A DNA stretch of 64,000 nucleotides from Miscanthus floridulus. Taxonomy: Eukaryota; Streptophyta; Magnoliopsida; Poales; Poaceae. The notes under the pieces were generated by a model, which worked only from the letters and a program-made list of their open reading frames with translations, did not search any database and was not told the DNA's origin. Below are positions 1 to 8,248 of this stretch, piece by piece. Location: assembly GCF_019320115.1 (NCBI RefSeq), contig NC_089588.1, forward strand, positions 116,346,123-116,410,122. Direction: 5' to 3'. Both the position numbers and the translations under genes were made by a program. Numbering within the stretch: the first letter of the stretch is position 1; every line of letters starts with the position of its first letter.

Positions 1-162
1 AAACAAAAAACCAAAGGGATGCACAAGCTCTCCTCCCCCTAGGAAGGGCGTTATGTCGTCAAAGAGGTTACCCGACCAGGGTGTTATCGCCTATGTGACT
101 TAGACATAATCGATGTCCCCAATTCATGGCACATCGAGCACCTTATACGTTTCTATCCTTGA
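1..162 (+). pseudogene. Old Ty3/gypsy pol relic, integrase C-terminal end (copy A)
   Basis: The translation ends with the integrase C-terminal signature of grass gypsy elements (a WHIEHLIRFYP-like ending) and a TGA at 160-162. An in-frame stop near position 40 and loss of everything upstream make it non-functional. It is the 3' end of pol of an element whose antisense gene (13740-17154) and 3' LTR (18213-18683) follow. The longer relic at 47666-48247 is its duplicate. Positions 163-325 are untranslated sequence with nothing recognisable. Confidence 0.8.
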
Positions 163-347
163 AACGTTCTAGATATGTACTCTCCACTTCATGATGAATA
201 AAGTTTTGGTCTCCATAAATTGTCTCCATTTTTTTCTCCATTATGATTTAATGTCCACTTACAATCGCCGAGCTCTAAGCTACTCCTTAACGAACTCCAG
301 TACGAGATCGCCATAACTGCTCAGCCACGTTTCTCCAAATCTCCAAC

Positions 348-352
348 GTATT
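348..352. repeat. Target site duplication, left (GTATT)
   Basis: GTATT directly precedes the 5' LTR and recurs directly after the 3' LTR at 12832-12836. The uninterrupted site in copy B carries it once. Confidence 0.95.
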
Positions 353-572
353 TGTTGACACCGTTTTTTTTGCACGTGTCAAAATAATCGGAGTGGACCA
401 ATCGGCAAGGGGAAAGTTATTGAATACTTTGATAGCCAATAAAAGCCAGTTTGTAAAAATGGTTGCCGATAGTTGGTGATGATCGATGGAAAGGATGATT
501 TGGACTCAGGCGTTGCCGATGAGGTTGGAGGAGTTGTTGTCGATGCCGATGAAAGGAGACTTAAAGACTACT

Positions 573-700
573 GCCGATGAAACAGGGAGTATGCCGATGA
601 AGGAAGACTTGAAGACTATTGCCGATGAAGCAGGGAGTCTGCCGATGAAGGAAGACTTGAAGCCTACTGCCGATGAAATAGGGAGTATGCCGATGGAAAG
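573..700 (+). repeat. 48-bp tandem repeat in the 5' LTR
   Basis: Two full 48-bp units begin at 573 and 621, and a partial one at 669. Each unit starts with GCCGAT and has a second GCCGAT 20 bp further on. Copies at 465, 515 and 545 precede the array. The same array occurs in the 3' LTR at 12193-12320. Confidence 0.9.
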
Positions 701-862
701 GACAGTGAGATTTCCATCGTAATTAAGGCGGACAGGGAAATAGATAGGAGTTGATTTCCTTTTCTGTATTTGCTAGGTTATGATTCGTGTAAGAGTCACG
801 TGTTTCCTTAGATATGGGATTGGTGTCCTAGTTGTGTTTGGTTGTGTCTCTTTAGATCAGGG

Positions 863-870
863 TATAAATA
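863..870 (+). promoter_or_regulatory. TATA box of the 5' LTR promoter
   Basis: TATAAATA in a GGGTATAAATATGG context, about 340 bp before the LTR end, fits the U3/R boundary. The 3' LTR has the same box at 12483-12490. Confidence 0.7.
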
Positions 871-1218
871 TGGAGTAAGGGGCAATGTAAAAAAAATAAT
901 ATCAATCAATATCAAAACTAACTTTTACTCCTATTTGCATCTACTTTTCGGCGACTTCGTCAATTTGCATATTTTTCTTTTTACGAGTTCTCATTGATTC
1001 GGCGAGCTGCATCGTTTCAGCGCGATCTTCGGCGATTCTCGAGTTCCGCGTGAGCACCTCTTGGCCGTGGCTTCCGGGCGTATCGCTGTTGTCAGGACCA
1101 AAGTGTTCGTTTCTTCATCCTTGTCGATTAACAGGTCAAATCGACTGGCACGCTTTGGATATCGATTCGGGTATTAGCCCTTTGTGTTTGTAGATCACTT
1201 TTGCATCAACACATCTTT

Positions 1219-1237
1219 TGGCACGCCCGGTGGGACC
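1219..1237 (+). promoter_or_regulatory. Primer-binding site
   Basis: Seven bases after the 5' LTR a TGG-initiated stretch (TGGCACGCCCGGTGGGACC) matches the form and position of a tRNA primer-binding site in Tat/Athila-type elements. I did not identify the tRNA. Confidence 0.7.
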
Positions 1238-1248
1238 AATCAATCAAT

Positions 1249-3666
1249 ATGTTCAACTCCGAGATCGATCCAGGGAACATTATCGCAGTATCAGAAGAAG
1301 ATCTCAAGGAAGAACAGAGGCAGGCTATGGAAAAGGCCGTAGAAGAATACAAGCAACTTTGTCTGAGATCGTTTAGCTTGAACAAGAGTGGACAAGTCAT
1401 CCAGAAGCAAGATTTGCCGTTGCCTCGGCAGGTTACCTTTGACTCCAATCCTGGTAAACTTCAAGAGATGGTTAATTCTGCAGTAAATCATGCTTTGATT
1501 AATCATTCCAATGTGCTGTCCAATACTGTTCATAATGCTGTGGTTCGAACTCTCAAAGAAGGACAAGTGGCACCACATTACGTTGGGCCTGCCTATCATC
1601 AACCAGAGCCGGCGTCTGTCAAAACTCCATCGGCTCCTTCGGCCGTTGTGGGTACAGAAGTTACTTCCCCTCCAGTATTGGCAGGCTCACCTAATATACA
1701 ATCTACACCGATACAATCAGATCAGGTGTTACTAGGAGGGCAAGTTCAGCTTAATACAGATCTGTCGGCATCAGCTATGTCAGGCCCTGTGTCTCAGAAT
1801 AACCAGATTCCTACTAATTGGTGGGGATATGGCATGCCTCCAGAGTCATCTGCTTTCAATCCTAGATTACCTCAAGTATTTGATGCAGCAGGAAGAACGC
1901 CTATATCATCGGCTGTTTCGCCGATGGCTCAAGTGCCTCAATATGCCGCAACTACTTCTGTACAACCAACTCCAGGAGGTTTCCAGATGCCTATGATTCA
2001 AACATTCAATTCAAGTCCATCGGCGAGCATACTGCCGATGCAGCAGAAAGCCCCTGCTATGAGTCAAACTGGGGTTCAGTTCATGCCTCAAACCAGTTAT
2101 AATTATCCAACAATATCAGCAAATTACCAGCCATCGGTAAGTTTTGTGCCGATGAGTTCTAATAATGATTGGTCAGGACAGTTACCTGTTCAACATACAG
2201 TTCAGCGGAATCAGCAGGTTGCAGGGATTCAACAAGGTCATGTGCAAGCTGGTTTCCAGAATCAAGCATCGGCAGCCCAGCCGATGAATCCTTTCCAACA
2301 GGTTAATGGACCACAAGTAGCGGCAAATATGCCGATTGCTGGAGATCGTGGGCCACAAAGATATGTGGAAGGATGTCAGCAGGCACCTCCTGTAGAAATT
2401 CAACCAGTTCGTCAGCAGGAGGCTGATGCTTTTTGGGCCGATAAGATAGCAGAGATTATGAAGGATCAGTTTGGGATAAAGCCCAAGGTCAATACTTATT
2501 CTTATCGGACTCCATACCCTCCTGCATACGATTTAATTCCTCTCCCAAATCGGTACAAGGTACCGGATTTCACTAAATTCTCTGGGCAAGATGATACATC
2601 AACAATGGAACATGTCAATCGCTTCATTATTCAATGTGGAGAGGCAGCTAACAGAGATGAATTAAGAGTTCGATTATTTTCATCATCTTTGTCTGGATCA
2701 GCATTTACATGGTTCATTTCATTGCCACCAAATTCTATTATTACTTGGGTTGATCTAGAAAAACAATTCCACAAGTATTTCTTTGCTGGAATCCATGAAA
2801 AGAAGCTTACCGATTTAGTAAAATTGAGACAGCGTAATGATGAATCGGTAGAGAGCTTTGTACAAAGGCTACGAGATGTAAAAAATAAGTGCTACAGCCT
2901 GGTGCTGGATGATCGGCAGCTTGCCGATTTGGCTTTCCAGGGGTTATTGCCACATCTTAAAGACAGATATGCTTCTCAGGAGTTTGAAAGCCTCAGTCAT
3001 CTTGTGCAAAGGATCTCTGATCAAGATACTAGGGTTTTTGAACCTAAAAAGAACTGGAGTAAAAAGGTATCATTTGTTGAAGAAGTAGGAGATTCTGATT
3101 CTGATGAAGAACCAGTTATCGGCTTAGCTGAGTGGGTTAAGAATAAAAAGCCGATATCATGTCCCTTTGGTCAAAAAGAGCCAGAAAAGTTTACCTTTGA
3201 TATCACCAAGGCCGATAAAATATTTGATCTTCTGCTTCAAGAGGGCCAAATTAAGCTGTCACCTAATCACGTGATCCCATCGGCAGAAGAGTTGAAGAAG
3301 ATTTTGTACTGCAAATGGCACAATGCAACTTCACACAGTACAAATGAGTGCAAGGTGTTCAGGCAACAGTTACAATCGGCTATTGAATCTGGGAGAATTA
3401 AGTTTGGTACTTCCAAGACCCAGAGGCCGATGAAAATTGATCAACACCCTTTTCCAGCAAATATGTTGGATGCCAAAGGAAAGACCAAGGTATTGATGTC
3501 AGAGGCTGCTGAGAAAAACGCGTCAGTAGACCCCCAACATCGGATAACTACCAATGATGCAAAGAGTAAGGGTTTGCTAGGGGAAAGCAGTAGTTCCAAA
3601 AAAACCTCCTCGACCTGGCATTGTGATTACTCATCGAAGGCAGCAGGAGGGTTGGCGTCAACGTAA
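1249..3666 (+). CDS. gag: Gag polyprotein of the Tat element
   Basis: About 805 residues from the first ATG after the primer-binding site; the open frame extends back into the LTR only by non-ATG codons. Residues about 60-400 are low complexity, rich in Gln, Pro, Met and Ser. Residues about 430-575 form a retrotransposon Gag domain (capsid), recognisable by the FSGQDD, AFTWF and QRLRDVKNKC motifs. A Cys/His cluster near residues 686-701 (CKWHN...H...NEC) could bind RNA. Gag would package element RNA in cytoplasmic particles. The frame ends at 3666, overlapping the protease frame by 44 bases. Frame agreement is lost near an A7 run at 3598-3604, so either one base has changed there or a +1 translational shift is used. 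At least 18 GCCGAT/ATCGGC hexamers lie between 1212 and 3666. Confidence 0.93.
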   Translation: MFNSEIDPGNIIAVSEEDLKEEQRQAMEKAVEEYKQLCLRSFSLNKSGQVIQKQDLPLPRQVTFDSNPGKLQEMVNSAVNHALINHSNVLSNTVHNAVVRTLKEGQVAPHYVGPAYHQPEPASVKTPSAPSAVVGTEVTSPPVLAGSPNIQSTPIQSDQVLLGGQVQLNTDLSASAMSGPVSQNNQIPTNWWGYGMPPESSAFNPRLPQVFDAAGRTPISSAVSPMAQVPQYAATTSVQPTPGGFQMPMIQTFNSSPSASILPMQQKAPAMSQTGVQFMPQTSYNYPTISANYQPSVSFVPMSSNNDWSGQLPVQHTVQRNQQVAGIQQGHVQAGFQNQASAAQPMNPFQQVNGPQVAANMPIAGDRGPQRYVEGCQQAPPVEIQPVRQQEADAFWADKIAEIMKDQFGIKPKVNTYSYRTPYPPAYDLIPLPNRYKVPDFTKFSGQDDTSTMEHVNRFIIQCGEAANRDELRVRLFSSSLSGSAFTWFISLPPNSIITWVDLEKQFHKYFFAGIHEKKLTDLVKLRQRNDESVESFVQRLRDVKNKCYSLVLDDRQLADLAFQGLLPHLKDRYASQEFESLSHLVQRISDQDTRVFEPKKNWSKKVSFVEEVGDSDSDEEPVIGLAEWVKNKKPISCPFGQKEPEKFTFDITKADKIFDLLLQEGQIKLSPNHVIPSAEELKKILYCKWHNATSHSTNECKVFRQQLQSAIESGRIKFGTSKTQRPMKIDQHPFPANMLDAKGKTKVLMSEAAEKNASVDPQHRITTNDAKSKGLLGESSSSKKTSSTWHCDYSSKAAGGLAST

Positions 3667-4927
3667 TGACCGATATCGGCAACAGCAAGAAATGAGACGT
3701 CAGGAAGAGTGGAATCGACATAAAGATCATTGGAGATGTCCGTTCTTCATCCATTGCTGGGAAGAAGGTATTAAATTGCCAACTGTTGAAAATTGCCCTG
3801 AGTGTAATGGTTATTACGGAGTCAATCGTTCAGAAAGGAGGTTTCAACGTGGTAATCAGGGTTTGTCTATCAACGAGCCGATCAAAGGCAGAGCATCAGT
3901 GCATGATCGGCTGGGGGGCAGACTTAGTGTACATGAGAGGCTTGGTAAACGCGCTGGATATTTTCCAAGGAATCAAGAGGAGCTTGAGGAAATGGCAAAC
4001 GCAAGAGTTCCCGATGAGGAGATATTCTACAGGGACCCTAATATACGTCGCGTAGAACTAACTAGGACTTGTTATCAGCCGGTTTGGAAAACCAAGTTTC
4101 CTCGATGGTGCCCAGAGGGTCTGACAAAGACGCAGAGAAGGAGGATGCAACGTGAGCGTCAGGAGGATTTATACCAGGAGGAAAATTCCTCCAATGAAAG
4201 GCCTGGTCATCAGCAGTGGCAGGTAAAACACAAAAATAAGGGTCCATCGGCAGATGTTAATATGGTATTCATGTTGCCGATGGAGTTTCTGGCACTATCT
4301 GATAATGAGGAAGAAGTTGTTTTCTCTGATCAAGTAGCTCAGCTGACGCTAGATCCAATGATGGCTGTTTTTGAGAAACCTACCGATGACGGGAGACAGC
4401 ATCTTAAGGCTTTATTTGTGAAGGGCAGAGTTGATGGGCAGCCTGTGTCTAAGGTACTTATTGATGGAGGGGCTGCGATTAATATTATGCCTTATGTGAT
4501 GTATCGGAAACTTGGTAAGGGGGATCAAGACTTGACCAAAACCGATATGATGTTGAAAGATTTTGAAGGCAATGTGTCACCGGCTAAAGGGGCAGTATGC
4601 GTTGAATTGACCATCGGCAGCAAAACCTTGCTGACGACGTTCTTTGTTATTAACGGCAAGGGTGCATATAATCTGCTTCTAGGGAGGGATTGGATTCATG
4701 CTAATTGTTGTGTTCCTTCTACAATGCATCAATGCCTCGTACAATGGATTGGGGATAAGATTGAGGTCGTCCCTGGTGATTCTTCTTATATCATCGCATC
4801 GGCAGAATCAGATACTTATGAGCGAACTAAATGCATATCAGGAGAAGCTTGGGAAAAAGAGTTCCTTAGAGTTGCTGATTATGAAATTCCACCGATCCAA
4901 GCAGTCGGTTCTGAAGAGGAGTTTTAA
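3623..4927 (+). CDS. pro: Aspartic protease region of the Tat element
   Basis: An open frame of 434 codons beginning with a non-ATG codon, so it is probably reached from gag rather than started independently. Residues about 38-60 hold four cysteines (C38, C44, C57, C60) in a zinc-knuckle-like patch. The retropepsin-like domain lies near residues 265-390. Its active-site motif at about residue 279 is LIDGGAA, with DGG where retropepsins commonly have DTG or DSG; the second signature LLGRDWI is present. It would process Gag-Pol. The TAA stop overlaps the pol ATG as TAATG (4925-4929). Confidence 0.88.
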   Translation: MITHRRQQEGWRQRNDRYRQQQEMRRQEEWNRHKDHWRCPFFIHCWEEGIKLPTVENCPECNGYYGVNRSERRFQRGNQGLSINEPIKGRASVHDRLGGRLSVHERLGKRAGYFPRNQEELEEMANARVPDEEIFYRDPNIRRVELTRTCYQPVWKTKFPRWCPEGLTKTQRRRMQRERQEDLYQEENSSNERPGHQQWQVKHKNKGPSADVNMVFMLPMEFLALSDNEEEVVFSDQVAQLTLDPMMAVFEKPTDDGRQHLKALFVKGRVDGQPVSKVLIDGGAAINIMPYVMYRKLGKGDQDLTKTDMMLKDFEGNVSPAKGAVCVELTIGSKTLLTTFFVINGKGAYNLLLGRDWIHANCCVPSTMHQCLVQWIGDKIEVVPGDSSYIIASAESDTYERTKCISGEAWEKEFLRVADYEIPPIQAVGSEEEF

Positions 4928-7900
4928 TGGATAGGTTTGCCGATGATGGAAAATTAGGTCAAGGGTTCACATCGGCAGATGATTTAGTAGAAGTAGATAT
5001 CGGTGATGGTGATAGGTCGAGGCCTACTTTTATTAGTGCTAAGTTAGATTCTAAGTGTAAGCAGCGAATAACAGATTTGTTAAAAGAATATAAAGATTGT
5101 TTTGCTTGGGATTATACTGAGATGCCTGGGTTAGACCGATCGATAGTTGAACATCGGTTACCTATCAAATCTGGATTTCGGCCACATCAGCAGCCAGCGC
5201 GCCGATGCAACCCTAATGTACTTCCTGACATTAAGGCCGAAATAACTAAATTAATTGAAGCAAAGTTTATTCGGCAATGTCGATACGCAGAGTGGATCTC
5301 TAATGTGGTTCCTGTTTATAAGAAAAATGGAAAACTTCGTGTTTGTATTGATTTCAGGAATCTCAACAAAGCCACACCGATGGATGGCTATCCAATGCCG
5401 ATTGCTGATTTGTTGATTGATGCTGCGGCTGGACATCAAATTATTAGCTTCATGGATGGTAATGCAGGTTACAATCAAATATTTATGGCTGAGGAGGATA
5501 TTCCCAAGACTGCTTTCAGATGTCCAGGACATGTGGGGTTGTTCGAGTGGATAGTCATGACGTTTGGTTTGAAAAATGCCGGTGCTACTTATCAAAGGGC
5601 TATGAACTTTATTTTTCATGAGTACATCGGCACATTAGTGGAGATCTACATTGATGATGTAGTGATTAAGTCTGGAGATATCACAGCACATTTAGCCGAT
5701 CTGCGAAAAATACTGGAGTGCACAAGGAGGCATGGATTGAAGATGAATCCTAATAAATGTGCATTTGGTGTATCGGCAGGACAATTCTTGGGTTTTATGG
5801 TGCATCAGCGGGGCATTGAAATTAGTAGGAAGTCTATTGATGCAATTAACAAGGTGATTGCTCCTGCCAATAAGACTGAATTACAATCTTTGATCGGTAA
5901 GATTAATTTCATTAGAAGATTCATATCTAATCTGTCGGGTAAGATCAAGGCTTTCAGCCCGCTACTTAAATTAAAAGCTGATCAGGAATTTGTATGGGGA
6001 GTTGAACAGCAATTAGCCCTTGATGAAATTAAGAAATATTTATCAAATCCTCCGGTGCTAGTTCCACCTCAACATGGGAAGCCTTTCAGGTTGTATTTGT
6101 CAGCTGATGATGCAGTTATCGGTTCAGCTCTTATTCAAGAATTTGAAGGGAAAGAACGTGTTATTTATTATTTGAGCAGAAGATTAGTGGATGCTGAGAC
6201 GAGGTATTCGGCTATCGAGAAATTGTGTCTGTGCTTATACTTTTCTTGTATCAAATTAAGGCATTATTTGTTATCTGCCGAATGTACGGTCATATGCAAA
6301 GACGATGTGGTCAAGTACATGTTGTCGATGCCGATATTAAGTGGTAGAATCGGCAAGTGGATTTTAGCATTATCAGAATTTGAGCTACGCTACAAATCAA
6401 CTAAGGCAGTTAAAGGGCAAGTGATGGCTGATTTTGTCACTCAGCATTGTAACACGGTGGATTCTCTGGGGATTGCTCCCTGGACACTTTTCTTCGATGG
6501 GTCCACATGTGGTGAAGGAGCAGGTATCGGCATTGTGTTAATTTCACCTCAAGGAAAGAAGTATGAGTTTTCATTGCCGATTGTTGCTACAGCGACAAAT
6601 AATCAAGCTGAATACCAAGCCTTGATAAAGGGGTTAGAATTGCTGAAGGAGATACGTGCCGATGTTGTTGAAATCTTTGGTGACTCTATGCTAGTTATAA
6701 ATCAATTGGCTGGAATTTATGAATGCCGAAGTGAAGCCTTGATTTCGTATTATGAAAGGTGTTTGCAATTATTGAAAGGATTTAGAGATTTTCGTCTTGA
6801 GCATATCTCTCGATTGCATAATGAGGAAGCTAATCGACTAGCTCAGCATGCTTCAGGGTATCAGACCATTCAGGAAGTGCTAATATCGGCAGTTGATACC
6901 GATGACTGGAGGAAAGAGATTGTCGATTATTTAAAGGATCCAGGCAGAAAGGTTGAGAGACGTATAAGGTTCCAAGCTACCAAATATGTGCTCCTCGATG
7001 ATGAATTATATTATCGAACTATAGATGGAGTTTTACTCAGATGTGTTAGCAATGATGAATCGAAAAACTTGATGGGTGAAATTCATGAAGGAGTATGTGG
7101 GGCACATCAATCGGCTTTCAAGATGAAATGGATAATCAGAAGGAATGGGTACTATTGGCCGACTATTCTTGAAGATTGTTTTAAATATTTTAAGGGATGC
7201 CAGGGGTGTCAAAAGTTTGGTAACATTCAAAGGGCGCCTGCATCGGCTATGAATCCTATAATCAAACCATGGCCATTCCGGGGATGGGCTATTGATCTCA
7301 TTGGTCAGATTTATCCGCCATCGAGTAAAGGACATAAATTTATTCTGGTTGCTACCGATTATTTCACAAAGTGGGTTGAGGCAATTCCTCTAAAAAAGGT
7401 GACATCGGTCAATATGATTGATTTTGTGAAAGAGCATATTGTTTACCGATTTGGTATTCCTCAGACTATCACTACCGATCAGGGTACTATGTTTACATCG
7501 GGAGAATTTGATGAGTTTGCTGTAGGTATGGGAATTAAAATTTTAAATTCTTCTCCATATTATGCTCAAGCTAATGGTCAAGCTGAGGCTTCTAACAAAG
7601 GGATCATCAAACTTATTAAGCGCAAAATTGAAGAAAATCCTAGGAGGTGGCATACAGTATTAAATGAAGCCTTGTGGTCATATCGGATGTCATGCCATGG
7701 TGCAACCAAAGTAACGCCTTATCAGTTAGTATATGGACACGATGCAGTGTTGCCTTGGGAAATTAAGGTTGGCTCTAGACGAATACGTTCTCAAAATCAG
7801 CTGACAGCCGATGAGTATAATACTCTTATGAAAGATGAGTTGGAAGATGTGGCAGGTCATCGGTTAAGGGCTTTAGTTAGTATTGAAGAAAATAAGAAAA

Positions 7901-8163
7901 GAGTAGTTAGATGGTATGACAAGAAGGTGAAAGTAAAAGAGTTTGCCGATGGAGATCTGGTCTGGAAATTGATTTTACCGATTGGGACTAAAAGTTCAAA
8001 GTTTGGAAAGTGGTCTCCTAATTGGGAAGGTCCATATCGGATAAATCAGTCTATTCCTGGTAATGCATATATTTTAGAAACCCTCGAAGGGGTTGTGTTT
8101 CCCAGAGCGTTAAATGGAAAATATTTAAAGAAATATTACCCTAGTATCTGGACGGATGCATAA
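4927..8163 (+). CDS. pol: Pol: reverse transcriptase, two RNase H domains, integrase
   Basis: 1078 residues, uninterrupted. Reverse transcriptase occupies about residues 100-270 with the catalytic YIDD at 241-244. The RT-linked RNase H-like domain follows near 380-500. A second, archaeal-type RNase H starts near 520 with LFFDGST and a NNQAEYQAL helix; this dual arrangement is characteristic of the Tat lineage. Integrase has an HHCC zinc finger near 717-765 and a core with D790, D851 and E887 (35 residues between the last two), then a C-terminal domain to the stop. It makes element cDNA and inserts it. The ATG overlaps the protease stop (TAATG), which suggests coupled re-initiation or an old frame change. 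All catalytic residues I checked are present. Confidence 0.97.
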   Translation: MDRFADDGKLGQGFTSADDLVEVDIGDGDRSRPTFISAKLDSKCKQRITDLLKEYKDCFAWDYTEMPGLDRSIVEHRLPIKSGFRPHQQPARRCNPNVLPDIKAEITKLIEAKFIRQCRYAEWISNVVPVYKKNGKLRVCIDFRNLNKATPMDGYPMPIADLLIDAAAGHQIISFMDGNAGYNQIFMAEEDIPKTAFRCPGHVGLFEWIVMTFGLKNAGATYQRAMNFIFHEYIGTLVEIYIDDVVIKSGDITAHLADLRKILECTRRHGLKMNPNKCAFGVSAGQFLGFMVHQRGIEISRKSIDAINKVIAPANKTELQSLIGKINFIRRFISNLSGKIKAFSPLLKLKADQEFVWGVEQQLALDEIKKYLSNPPVLVPPQHGKPFRLYLSADDAVIGSALIQEFEGKERVIYYLSRRLVDAETRYSAIEKLCLCLYFSCIKLRHYLLSAECTVICKDDVVKYMLSMPILSGRIGKWILALSEFELRYKSTKAVKGQVMADFVTQHCNTVDSLGIAPWTLFFDGSTCGEGAGIGIVLISPQGKKYEFSLPIVATATNNQAEYQALIKGLELLKEIRADVVEIFGDSMLVINQLAGIYECRSEALISYYERCLQLLKGFRDFRLEHISRLHNEEANRLAQHASGYQTIQEVLISAVDTDDWRKEIVDYLKDPGRKVERRIRFQATKYVLLDDELYYRTIDGVLLRCVSNDESKNLMGEIHEGVCGAHQSAFKMKWIIRRNGYYWPTILEDCFKYFKGCQGCQKFGNIQRAPASAMNPIIKPWPFRGWAIDLIGQIYPPSSKGHKFILVATDYFTKWVEAIPLKKVTSVNMIDFVKEHIVYRFGIPQTITTDQGTMFTSGEFDEFAVGMGIKILNSSPYYAQANGQAEASNKGIIKLIKRKIEENPRRWHTVLNEALWSYRMSCHGATKVTPYQLVYGHDAVLPWEIKVGSRRIRSQNQLTADEYNTLMKDELEDVAGHRLRALVSIEENKKRVVRWYDKKVKVKEFADGDLVWKLILPIGTKSSKFGKWSPNWEGPYRINQSIPGNAYILETLEGVVFPRALNGKYLKKYYPSIWTDA

Positions 8164-8248
8164 AAGTATAAGTGCCGATAACAGTACTATCGGCTAGGAT
8201 TATGCAAGGGTATCAATGTCTCATAAAGTGCCGATACAATAAATAAGA
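8164..8248. other. Short spacer between convergent pol and antisense gene
   Basis: 85 bases separate the pol stop from the antisense gene stop. They hold two GCCGAT and one ATCGGC but no clear terminator or AATAAA on either strand. Confidence 0.6.

Larger units (their letters stand above)
353..1211 (+). repeat. 5' LTR of the Tat element
   Basis: Starts TGTTGACACC and ends CATCAACA; matches 11973-12831 except for two substitutions. It holds a 48-bp tandem repeat rich in GCCGAT (from about 573) and a TATA box at 863-870. A 78-residue open frame at 486-722 is a by-product of the 48-bp repeat, whose period is a multiple of three, and is not called as a gene. Confidence 0.97.

Noticed and set aside
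486..722. 78-residue open frame in each LTR (also 12106-12342)
   Set aside because: It is the translation of the 48-bp LTR repeat, whose period is a multiple of three. It has no known domain and lies upstream of the TATA box.
5251..7335. Minus-strand open frames of 100-122 residues inside pol
   Set aside because: They overlap RT and integrase, have no recognisable motif and are shadows of the conserved sense frame.
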